Under the pieces are notes generated by a model. The model was not told the DNA's origin. It saw nothing but the letters and a program-made list of their open reading frames with translations, and ran no database searches. Positions 1-5,924 of a stretch of DNA of 6,567 nt are shown in pieces. Source of the stretch: Dehalococcoidia bacterium. GTDB lineage: Bacteria; Chloroflexota; Dehalococcoidia; UBA2979. Both the position numbers and the translations under genes were made by a program. Location: positions 1 through 6,567 of the forward strand of contig JASLOV010000211.1 of assembly GCA_030745285.1 (NCBI GenBank). Reading direction: 5' to 3'. The first letter of the stretch is position 1; every line of letters starts with the position of its first letter.

Positions 1-1
1 G

Positions 2-469
2 GTCGGCGACGGCAATGGCCCGGGTGCCGTCCTGAATCTGGATCGCGACACGTCGGTCCCGGTGCGCGGGACCGTCACGACCCAGGGTGCGATCGAACGC
101 GTCGATCTCGTGGTCAACGGCGAGGTCGTCGAGACGGTCGACGGCGACGGGCGCGACCGGGTGACACTGACGGCGGAGATTCCGGCCAACGAGAGCTTGT
201 GGGTGGCGCTGCGCGCGTTCGACGTCGCCGAGGGCGCCGAGATCTTCGGCCACACGAGTCCGATCTATCTGCTGCACGATGGCCAGGCGGTACTGGTCGA
301 AGCCGACGCGCGCTACCTCCTCGGCAAGGTCGACCAGTTGATCGAGTACACCGAGGCGCTCGACGGGTTTCGGGTAGAGGCACACCGCACGGAGACGTTG
401 GCGCTGTACGAACAGGCGCGCGCGATCTATCAGCGCCTGGCGGGCGGTCGACCGTTGGTGGACAGGTAG
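2..469 (+). CDS. C-terminal part of a CehA/McbA-like PHP metallohydrolase (5' partial)
   Basis: The reading frame is open from the left edge, so this is the tail of a longer protein; the GTG at 62 is an internal valine codon and not a start. About 155 residues are visible. They begin with a beta-rich segment (VPVRGTV, then VDLVVNGEVVETVDG) and end with a helical part (HTSPIYLLHDGQ, ARYLLGKVDQLIEYTEAL). This order, a beta-sandwich-like end with 'voluntary' phrases such as LVVNGEVV and then SPIYL plus a helix near the C-terminus, is what I recall from CehA/McbA family metallohydrolases, which carry an N-terminal PHP phosphoesterase domain. That catalytic domain lies outside the window, so activity and substrate cannot be judged. 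The gene converges on the quinoprotein gene at 680-2524, with a GC-rich hairpin 17 bp past its TAG. Family assignment is moderate and rests on the tail only. Confidence 0.6.
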   Translation, partial: VGDGNGPGAVLNLDRDTSVPVRGTVTTQGAIERVDLVVNGEVVETVDGDGRDRVTLTAEIPANESLWVALRAFDVAEGAEIFGHTSPIYLLHDGQAVLVEADARYLLGKVDQLIEYTEALDGFRVEAHRTETLALYEQARAIYQRLAGGRPLVDR

Positions 470-486
470 CGGGGGCCGGGTGTTGG

Positions 487-517
487 GGCGGCAGAGCCCT
501 CCTGTTGGGAGGCCGCC
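487..517 (+). terminator. GC-rich hairpin after the plus-strand hydrolase gene
   Basis: CCCTCC at 497-502 pairs perfectly with GGGAGG at 507-512 around a TGTT loop. An outer stem GGCGG (487-491) pairs with CCGCC (513-517), leaving a 5-base bulge on the 5' side. It starts 17 bp after the TAG at 467-469. No T-run follows, so termination is an inference from position and stem strength; an mRNA-stabilising 3' structure is equally possible. Confidence 0.35.
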
Positions 518-533
518 GCTTGGGAGGCCGCCG
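505..533. repeat. Two direct copies of a 14-bp unit
   Basis: TTGGGAGGCCGCCG occurs at 505-518 and again at 520-533, separated by one base, giving a 15-bp period. The first copy overlaps the 3' half of the hairpin at 487-517, so either copy could pair with the CCCTCC arm. It looks like a small local duplication in non-coding DNA; I see no known function. Confidence 0.6.
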
Positions 534-626
534 CCGAGGTTGTGGCCCCGAAGGTGCCGCCGTCGCGAGATCCAGTGGGTCGCCTGATGGCGCACCCCGT
601 CAACATTGCAGTTCGGGTCTGCGTCT

Positions 627-650
627 CGGCGGCCGACGGGCTCGCCGCCG
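627..650 (-). terminator. Hairpin after the quinoprotein gene
   Basis: CGGCGGC at 627-633 and GCCGCCG at 644-650 form a perfect 7-bp stem with a 10-base loop. On the minus strand it lies about 30 bases past the TGA of the quinoprotein gene. There is no T-run, so a terminator role is only plausible by position. The rest of 470-679 shows no gene, promoter or further structure I can support. Confidence 0.3.
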
Positions 651-679
651 CGATACCCGGCCTCCCGCCAAGACCAGTT

Positions 680-2524
680 TCACGGCACCAACGCGAACGA
701 GAGGATGCTCGGCCCGGCGGCGACGGCGACGTGCTGCCGCCCGTCGAACATGTAGGTCATCGGCGACGCCTTCCAGACCGCGTTGGTCTGGAAACTCCAG
801 AGCCGATCGCCCGTCGCCACATCGGCCACCGTGAGCGCGCCCGAGTCGTCCCCGAAGAAGACCACGCCCCCGGCCGTCGCCAGCGTCCCACCCCAGGAGT
901 TGGCCGGCCCGACCTGCGGCAGTTCCCACGCAACCTCTCCGGTCTGGATGTCGATGGCGCGGAGGATCTTCTCCGGGGGCTCGTCGCGCACGCTGCGAGT
1001 CGACCCACCGTAGAACGACCGCCCGGCCTCCCACTGCTCGGGCGTCCGGGTAAAGACGTTGCAGTGCTCGAGGGTCTGCACGTAGTAGAGCCCGGTGTCG
1101 GGATGAAACGACGTCGAGAACCAGTTGGTGGCGCCCTGGACGGCCGGACAGACCGTCGTGCCCGCGGCCGACGGCGTCTGATCCGGATTCAGCACCGGCC
1201 GGCCATCCGGACCGATCTCGCTGGCCCAGGTGAGCTTTTCCACGAACGGCTCGGCCAGCAGCAGCTCGCCGTCGGTCCGGTCGAGGACATAGAAGAAGCC
1301 GTTCCGGTTCGCGTGCAGCAGCAGCCGGCGCGCCTCCCCGTTCCACAGCCGATCGATCAGGACCGGGGGCTGCTGCGCATCCCAGTCCCAAAGATCGTGC
1401 GGCGTGTACTGGTAGTGCCAGCGCAGCTCGCCGGTCGACGGGTCCAGCGCCAGAATCGAATCGGAGTACAGGTTGTCGCCCTGTCGCTCGGCACCGTCGT
1501 AATCGGGGCACGGGTTGCCGGTTGGCCAGTACACGAGATCGAGGTCGGGGTCGTAGGTGCCGGTGAGCCAGGTGGCGGCGCACGGGTGGTCGATCGCCGA
1601 GCCACCCCAGGTCTCGGACCCCGGCTCGCCCCGCGCCGGCACTGTCCAGAACCGCCAGACCTCCCGGCCGTCGGCCGGATCGAACGCGGCGAGAAACCCG
1701 CGAACCCCTTCGTCGCCGCCGGAGGTCCCCGAGACGACCAAGTCGCCGACGACGAGCGGCGCCGAGGTGGCCCCGTAGTTCTGCCGCCAGTCGGCCATCT
1801 CGGTATCCCAGAGCAGGGCGCCGGTGAAGCGGTCGACCGCGATGAGATGCGCATGATCGGTGATCATGAACAGCCGCCGACCGGCGACGGCCACGCCGCG
1901 GTTGATGCCGGCGGACGCGTCGCCCACGAGCCCCTCCGTGCGTGGTTGCCGGTAGCTCCACAACTGACGGCCGCTGCCGGCATCGAGGGCATAGGCCACG
2001 TTGGCGTCGGTCACGTACATGACGCCGTCGACGACGACCGGCGTCACCTGGAGCCGACGCGCGCCCGACAGGCCGAAGACCCAGCGCGGCACCAGCCGGG
2101 CCACCGACGACGTGTCGATTTGATCGAGATCGCTGAAGCGGTTGCCGCGGACGTCACCGTTGTAGGTCGGCCAGTCGACTTCGGACGTCACCACGCGATA
2201 GCGGTCGCCGGCGCGGCGCAGCAGGCGGATCGTCGGGGCGGTGTCGTCGGCACCGGAGACGTTGGCACCGGCATCATCCACGAGCAGCTGCAATTCGGTG
2301 GAACTCTGGTTGAGCCGGCGCCCGGAGAGCTGGCGGCCGTCGGTTGTCTCAACGGTCACCCGAGGCCGGGCGATCGGCTGCGGCGTCTGGCCACTCACGG
2401 AACCGACGGCGACGCCTGCCATCGACAGTGACAGCACCGCAAGCCAGGAACTGGCCGCGACGGCTTGCTTCTCGGGTGTCCTCAACCTACGGCTCGGCAT
2501 CTTGATGTCGGCCGATGTTGGCAT
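680..2524 (-). CDS. PQQ-dependent dehydrogenase (quinoprotein beta-propeller), exported
   Basis: The 614-residue product matches the quinoprotein alcohol/glucose dehydrogenase family, which oxidises alcohols or sugars in the periplasm using PQQ and a bound metal. A Sec-type signal peptide (hydrophobic core about 23-40) is followed by a small extra domain (about 53-112) and then the propeller, opening with DWPTYNGDVRGNRFSDL (117-133). Family landmarks visible are GDEGVRGF (270-277, with Asp271 where a metal-binding Glu is usual), TWGG (Trp306), TGNP (Asn337), TPHDLWDWDA (374-383; Asp380 aligns with the catalytic base, Asp382 with the lanthanide-ligand position) and HANRNGFFYVLDR (Arg407 aligns with the catalytic Arg). 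The adjacent Cys-Cys pair of methanol dehydrogenase and any haem-binding CxxCH are absent, so electrons must leave via a separate acceptor. Met9 (ATG at 2500) is an alternative start that gives a more typical signal peptide; neither start has a clear Shine-Dalgarno. Substrate is unknown. Confidence 0.9.
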   Translation of the reverse strand: MPTSADIKMPSRRLRTPEKQAVAASSWLAVLSLSMAGVAVGSVSGQTPQPIARPRVTVETTDGRQLSGRRLNQSSTELQLLVDDAGANVSGADDTAPTIRLLRRAGDRYRVVTSEVDWPTYNGDVRGNRFSDLDQIDTSSVARLVPRWVFGLSGARRLQVTPVVVDGVMYVTDANVAYALDAGSGRQLWSYRQPRTEGLVGDASAGINRGVAVAGRRLFMITDHAHLIAVDRFTGALLWDTEMADWRQNYGATSAPLVVGDLVVSGTSGGDEGVRGFLAAFDPADGREVWRFWTVPARGEPGSETWGGSAIDHPCAATWLTGTYDPDLDLVYWPTGNPCPDYDGAERQGDNLYSDSILALDPSTGELRWHYQYTPHDLWDWDAQQPPVLIDRLWNGEARRLLLHANRNGFFYVLDRTDGELLLAEPFVEKLTWASEIGPDGRPVLNPDQTPSAAGTTVCPAVQGATNWFSTSFHPDTGLYYVQTLEHCNVFTRTPEQWEAGRSFYGGSTRSVRDEPPEKILRAIDIQTGEVAWELPQVGPANSWGGTLATAGGVVFFGDDSGALTVADVATGDRLWSFQTNAVWKASPMTYMFDGRQHVAVAAGPSILSFALVP

Positions 2525-2529
2525 ACGAT
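2502..2529 (+). promoter_or_regulatory. Possible sigma70-type promoter for the SMP-30 lipoprotein gene
   Basis: TTGATG (2502-2507) and TACGAT (2524-2529) are spaced 16 bp and resemble -35 and -10 boxes. The -10 overlaps the first candidate ATG at 2528, so transcription would begin near 2536-2537, exactly at the third candidate ATG (2537), giving a leaderless message. This fits the lack of a Shine-Dalgarno but rests on weak motif matches. The boxes lie inside the 5' end of the opposing quinoprotein gene. Confidence 0.25.
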
Positions 2530-3568
2530 GATGACGATGACAAAGCGGCCCATCTCCGGACTGCTGCTGCTCCTAGTCGCCGGCGCTCTCGCCGGGTGTG
2601 GCGCCGAGCCCGAACCCGCCGAGCCCGCCGCCGAGACGAACACAATGCCGAACGACGATACCGGATCGATCCTGAGACTCCACCGCCCGCTCGATGCGAT
2701 CGTGCCCCTGACGGCGCGCATCGAGAAGCTCGCCGATGGCCTCGCCTTCACCGAAGGGCCGGTCTGGGTGCGTGGCGGCGGCTATCTCCTGTTCAGCGAC
2801 ATTCCGGCCAACGCCATCTACAAGTGGACGCCTGACGGCGAACTGACCGAGTTTCTCCGCCCGGTCTTCGACGGCGAGGGTGACTCGGTCGGCTCCAACG
2901 GCTTGACCGTCGATGCCGAGGGTCGGCTCATCCTGATGGAGCACGGCAATCGCCACGTCAGCCGGCTCGAGGCCGACGGCACCCGCACGGTCCTGGCCGA
3001 TCGCCACGAGGGGCAGCGGTTCAACAGCCCCAATGACGGCGCGTACCACTCGAACGGCTGGCTCTACTTCACCGACCCGCCCTACGGGCTGCCGGGCGGC
3101 GACGACGACCCGGCGAAGGAACTCGACTTCAGCGGCATCTATCGGCTCGGACCGGCCGGCGAGGTGGAACTGCTGAACCGGGAGCAGACGCGTCCGAACG
3201 GGCTCGCCTTCTCGCCGAGCGAGACGACGCTCTACGTCGCGAACTCGGACGCCGAGCGGAGGTTGTGGATCGCCTACGGCGTGCTGGAAGACGGCACGCT
3301 CGACGACGGGCGGGTCTTCTTCGACGTCACCGGCGACCCGGCCCCAGGCAACCCCGACGGGCTCAAGGTCGATCGAGCGGGCAACGTCTTCGCGACCGGC
3401 CCGGGCGGCGTCTGGGTCTTCGACCCGGCCGGTACGCACCTGGGCACGATCCAGCCCGACGAGATCCCGGCAAACGTTGCCTGGGGCGACGACGGCCGGA
3501 CGCTCTACATCACCGCGCGCACCGGCCTGTACCGGGTTGCCCTGGTGACGCAGGGCATCATGCCCTGA
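2528..3568 (+). CDS. SMP-30/gluconolactonase-like family lipoprotein
   Basis: From the ATG at 2528 the product is 346 residues, a normal length for an SMP-30/gluconolactonase/LRE six-bladed propeller plus export signal. A short basic N-terminus and Leu-rich core end in the lipobox LAGC, with Cys24 as predicted lipid anchor, followed by a Glu/Pro/Ala-rich linker. Metal-site motifs are all present: FTEGPVW (Glu76), FNSPNDG (Asn169), RPNGLAF (Asn224) and GNPDGLKVD (Asp277). The family hydrolyses sugar lactones or related esters with one divalent metal; the exact substrate is not readable here. In-frame upstream codons reach 2465, but a start there would place the signal peptide internally, so 2528, 2531 or 2537 is preferred. 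No Shine-Dalgarno precedes them. The gene diverges from the quinoprotein dehydrogenase gene, which could supply a lactone, and converges on the kinase gene with 33 bp between stops. Confidence 0.9.
   Translation: MMTMTKRPISGLLLLLVAGALAGCGAEPEPAEPAAETNTMPNDDTGSILRLHRPLDAIVPLTARIEKLADGLAFTEGPVWVRGGGYLLFSDIPANAIYKWTPDGELTEFLRPVFDGEGDSVGSNGLTVDAEGRLILMEHGNRHVSRLEADGTRTVLADRHEGQRFNSPNDGAYHSNGWLYFTDPPYGLPGGDDDPAKELDFSGIYRLGPAGEVELLNREQTRPNGLAFSPSETTLYVANSDAERRLWIAYGVLEDGTLDDGRVFFDVTGDPAPGNPDGLKVDRAGNVFATGPGGVWVFDPAGTHLGTIQPDEIPANVAWGDDGRTLYITARTGLYRVALVTQGIMP
3551..3567. terminator. Perfect 7-bp hairpin overlapping the SMP-30 stop codon
   Basis: CAGGGCA (3551-3557) and TGCCCTG (3561-3567) are exact inverted repeats around a three-base TCA loop. 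The stem overlaps the last codons and the TGA at 3566-3568. It lies between two convergent genes, so it could act on either transcript; on the minus strand it comes about 35 bases past the kinase stop. The absence of a T-run on either side keeps confidence low. Confidence 0.35.
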
Positions 3569-3570
3569 GC

Positions 3571-3591
3571 GGAGCCCGGAACCCGGAGCCC
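3571..3591. repeat. Three tandem 7-bp units between convergent genes
   Basis: GGAGCCC, GGAACCC and GGAGCCC follow one another directly, with one base different in the middle copy. They fill most of the 33 bp between the SMP-30 and kinase stop codons. No function is suggested by the sequence. Confidence 0.55.
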
Positions 3592-3601
3592 CGCCCGTCG
3601 A

Positions 3602-5071
3602 TCACTCCTCCGGCTTGCGCCCTGCGGCATCCAACCGCCAGGCGAGCACGCCCGCGGCGACCGTGGCGATGATGGCGGTGCTCAGCCCCCACGCCGCTAG
3701 CGACAGCCACTGCCGCATTTCGTCGGAAACGGTGATGACGCTGTGGCCGGCCAAGCCGGCCGACACCAGCCCGATCGCCACGCTGCCGCCCGCGAAGCCG
3801 CCGATCGCCACGCCGCCGATCGCGACGAGCAGGGCGAACGAGATGCCGGCGAGGCTCACCAGGCCCAGACCGATGCCGGAGACGGTGATCCCGCCGCAGG
3901 CGAACGCGCCGAGCGCGATGAGACCGAACGCCGCGTCACCGATGGCAATGATGCCTCGAGCCAGCGCCATCTGCTGACCGCTGGCGTCGCCGCTGAACGC
4001 GACGTGGACGAGCGGGATGCCCCAGACGGTTCGTTTCGAGCGGTACTCATAGCGCGACGGCCACCAGGTGAACGCGGAACTGGTCGGAGGTGGGCGATCG
4101 CGCTCGCCCGCGGCCTCCGGCCTGGGCCCCGGCTCCGATCCTGACAGCGCCTCGACCTCGCTGCTCAGCTCACTGGCCTGCTGGTACCTGAGGCGCGGTT
4201 CCTTCTCGAGCGTCCGGAGCACGACCTGGTCCAGCCTGACGTCGACCTCGACCTTCTGAGACGGCGGTGGGAACCGGCCGACCGGCAACTCGCCGGTCAG
4301 CATCTCGTAGAAGACGACACCGAGCGCGTAGATGTCGGCGCGGTGGTCGACGTCGGCCGGGTGCTCGATCTGCTCGGGCGCCATGTACTGCGGCGTCCCC
4401 ATCACCTGCGCCGTCTGGGTGATCCGGGTCTCGGCGGTGGACCCCGTGAGCAGTGCCAGGCCGAAGTCGGCGATCTTGGGCGCACCCGACTGATCGATCA
4501 GGATGTTCTCGGGCTTGATGTCGCGATGCACGACGCCTTGATCGTGGGCGTACTGCAGCGCCTCGCAGATGCGTGGCACCATCGTCAACGCCTCGGCCGG
4601 CGTCACGCCGCCACTGGTCATCGTCTGCCGCAAGGTCACGCCGTCCACGAACTCCATCACGAAGTAGTAGATTCCGCCCCGCTGGCCGAAGTCGTAGACC
4701 CGCACGATGTTCGGGTGGTCGAGACGGGCGAGCGTCCGCGCCTCGCGGGTGAAACGCTCGGCGAACGTGGCGTCGTCCTGAAGGTGCGCGTGCAGCACCT
4801 TCACGGCGACCGGTCGATCCAGCTGCCGGTGCCGCGCCTTGTAGACGGTCCCCATCCCGCCCGGGCCGATCAGCTCGAACTGTTCCAGCTCCGGCAACCG
4901 GCGGGCGAGGTCCTCGGGAGCCATCGGCGATCGCGCGTCAGCCTGCTGGTTGGCCGCCGTGGGCTGCTCCCAGCGGAGCCCCGCACGCAGCGCGCAGTAG
5001 GGACAGACCCCTGGCGGCGCATCGGTCGGAATCTCGGCGTGGCACTCGGGGCAGATCCGGGGCTCGGGCAT
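3602..5071 (-). CDS. Zinc-ribbon Hanks-type Ser/Thr protein kinase with C-terminal Gly-pentad region and membrane helix
   Basis: The 489-residue product has four parts. A zinc ribbon uses two CxxC knuckles (Cys7/Cys10 and Cys23/Cys26). The kinase domain (about 65-310) has a complete catalytic set: Gly loop GPGGMGTVYKA (69-79), Lys91, alpha-C Glu110, HRDIKPEN (182-189, Asp184), DFG (202-204) and APE (231-233). The activation loop between DFG and APE holds Thr215, Thr218 and Thr220, likely phosphorylation sites. After a Pro-rich linker, residues 373-443 form a hydrophobic five-residue repeat with Gly, Ser or Ala starting each unit. A hydrophobic helix (about 455-478) precedes a short charged tail, so the protein is probably membrane-bound. 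The ATG at 5071 has GAGAG (5079-5083) seven bases upstream. The gene starts 54 bp after the ECF sigma stop on the same strand, so the kinase probably acts on that sigma factor. Activity is well supported; the partner is inferred. Confidence 0.95.
   Translation of the reverse strand: MPEPRICPECHAEIPTDAPPGVCPYCALRAGLRWEQPTAANQQADARSPMAPEDLARRLPELEQFELIGPGGMGTVYKARHRQLDRPVAVKVLHAHLQDDATFAERFTREARTLARLDHPNIVRVYDFGQRGGIYYFVMEFVDGVTLRQTMTSGGVTPAEALTMVPRICEALQYAHDQGVVHRDIKPENILIDQSGAPKIADFGLALLTGSTAETRITQTAQVMGTPQYMAPEQIEHPADVDHRADIYALGVVFYEMLTGELPVGRFPPPSQKVEVDVRLDQVVLRTLEKEPRLRYQQASELSSEVEALSGSEPGPRPEAAGERDRPPPTSSAFTWWPSRYEYRSKRTVWGIPLVHVAFSGDASGQQMALARGIIAIGDAAFGLIALGAFACGGITVSGIGLGLVSLAGISFALLVAIGGVAIGGFAGGSVAIGLVSAGLAGHSVITVSDEMRQWLSLAAWGLSTAIIATVAAGVLAWRLDAAGRKPEE
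3743..3955 (-). repeat. Protein-level Gly-phased pentad repeat inside the kinase
   Basis: Kinase residues 373-443 divide into about 14 units of five residues, such as GIIAI, GDAAF, GLIAL, GAFAC, GGITV, then GGVAI, GGFAG, GSVAI, GLVSA. Position 1 is Gly in most units and Ser or Ala in the rest; position 5 is usually hydrophobic. One six-residue unit (about 413-418) shifts the phase. Strict five-residue spacing suggests a pentapeptide-like beta-helix rather than ordinary membrane helices, but its hydrophobicity leaves membrane insertion possible. Confidence 0.6.
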
Positions 5072-5125
5072 CGTCGTTCTCTCTTTATACCCTTCACTCG
5101 GTTCTACGCAGCGGGGAGGCCGGTG

Positions 5126-5884
5126 TTACAGGCTCTTGCCGGCCGGCGGTGTGAGCGCTCCGATCAGGTCGTTCAGCTCGTCGTCGACCATCCGTCCTTC
5201 CTGGACGGTCTCGGCGACGATCTCGCGAAGCCGATCGCGCCAGCGTGCCCGCAACCGTGACAGCGCGGTGCGCAGGGCGGCCTCGCTCTGCTCGAACCGC
5301 CGGGAGAGTTCGCCGTAGGGCACACCGCCCGGGTCGGAGCCGAGATACCCCTTCAGCGTGTCGAACAGCTCGGTCTGTCCGCGCGCCACATACTGCGTCC
5401 GCAGCTCCTCGACGGCGCGCGCAAGCAGCCCGAGGGCCCAGCGCCGTTCGTAGATTGCCTCTGGCGTCAGGGCATCCGCCGGCTCGACCTGGTAGCGATC
5501 CTCCGCATCCCGATAGTCGATCGAGACCAACTCCACACCGCCGCCCCGCTTCACGGCCGCCTGCCGGCGCCACTCGCTCGCGAGGAAGTTCTTCATGGCG
5601 GTGAGCAGGAAACTGCGAAACCGCCCGCGTGCCGGGTCGGCCGCCTTCAGGTCGTTCTTCTCGAGCAGCTTGGTGAAGAAGGCCTGGGTTAGATCGCGGG
5701 CGTCGTCGGCGTCGTGCCCGCGACGACGCACGAACGCGTAGAGCGGATACCAGTAGTCGGCGCACAGCTCGGCCAGCGCACGGTCGGCTTGCGCCGAGCG
5801 TCCGGCGCCGGCGGCGACCACGAGGCTCCACCGGGTCGTCGCGAACTGGCGGGGACCGCCGCTCGTGACGTCGTCGCTAGGCAT
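5126..5884 (-). CDS. ECF-family RNA polymerase sigma factor, kinase-linked type
   Basis: The 252-residue product has the two-domain layout of ECF sigma factors, which direct RNA polymerase to alternative promoters. The N-terminus carries FATTRWSLVVAAG (14-26), an opening I associate with the kinase-linked ECF proteins of Acidobacteriota and Planctomycetota. Region 2 spans about 31-100 (YWYPLYAFVRRRG, then DLTQAFFTKLLEK, then RFRSFLLTAMKNFLASEWRR). Region 4 (about 172-225) has a helix-turn-helix, VPYGELSRRF then EAALRTALSRLRARW. The usual DAED of region 2.2 is D61-A62-R63-D64, followed by Thr66. The product is longer than many ECFs because of an extended linker and a C-terminal tail. No anti-sigma factor gene is adjacent; the Ser/Thr kinase gene follows 54 bp downstream, suggesting control by phosphorylation. 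The ATG at 5884 has GGA six bases upstream (5891-5893), a weak but usable ribosome site. Confidence 0.92.
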   Translation of the reverse strand: MPSDDVTSGGPRQFATTRWSLVVAAGAGRSAQADRALAELCADYWYPLYAFVRRRGHDADDARDLTQAFFTKLLEKNDLKAADPARGRFRSFLLTAMKNFLASEWRRQAAVKRGGGVELVSIDYRDAEDRYQVEPADALTPEAIYERRWALGLLARAVEELRTQYVARGQTELFDTLKGYLGSDPGGVPYGELSRRFEQSEAALRTALSRLRARWRDRLREIVAETVQEGRMVDDELNDLIGALTPPAGKSL

Positions 5885-5897
5885 CGGCGTTCCGTAC

Positions 5898-5924
5898 TAC
5901 GCAACGCGGGTGGACGTGTTGCAA
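5898..5924 (-). promoter_or_regulatory. Possible ECF-type promoter and inverted repeat upstream of the sigma gene
   Basis: On the minus strand TTGCAAC (5918-5924) and CGTA (5898-5901) are 16 bp apart, like the AAC and CGT elements of ECF promoters, which would allow self-activation. The start of transcription would fall very close to the ATG and leave almost no leader, which counts against it. An inverted repeat overlaps it: GCAACGC (5901-5907) and GTGTTGC (5916-5922), with one mismatch. The rest of 5885-6018 holds two A5 tracts (5965-5969 and 5985-5989) and no gene I can support. Confidence 0.2.

Noticed and set aside
62..64. GTG as the start of a small 135-residue gene
   Set aside because: The same frame remains open to the left edge with protein-like sequence (GPGAVLNLDRDTSVPV), so the gene continues upstream.
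199..834. Plus-strand frame of 211 codons across the left hydrolase tail and intergenic region
   Set aside because: It overlaps the hydrolase tail in another frame, is Arg/Gly-rich and crosses both intergenic hairpins.
600..1961. Minus-strand 453-codon frame inside the quinoprotein gene
   Set aside because: Same strand but out of frame with the quinoprotein; extremely Arg/Gly/Ala-rich with no motif.
542..2431. Long plus-strand open frame of 629 codons
   Set aside because: It is antisense to the quinoprotein gene, has a Pro/Arg/Gly-rich composition typical of shadow frames in GC-rich DNA, and shows no recognisable domain.
2465..2467. ATG at 2465 as the start of the SMP-30 gene
   Set aside because: It would put 21 residues with no signal character before the lipoprotein signal and bury the start within the opposing gene.
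5084..5089. TATAAA on the minus strand as a separate kinase promoter
   Set aside because: The hexamer resembles a -10 box, but the region 16 to 18 bp upstream has nothing like a -35 box, and it abuts the ribosome site.
4343..5260. Plus-strand open frame of 305 codons
   Set aside because: It lies opposite the kinase and the end of the sigma gene, both clearly coding by motif content, and carries no family motif of its own.
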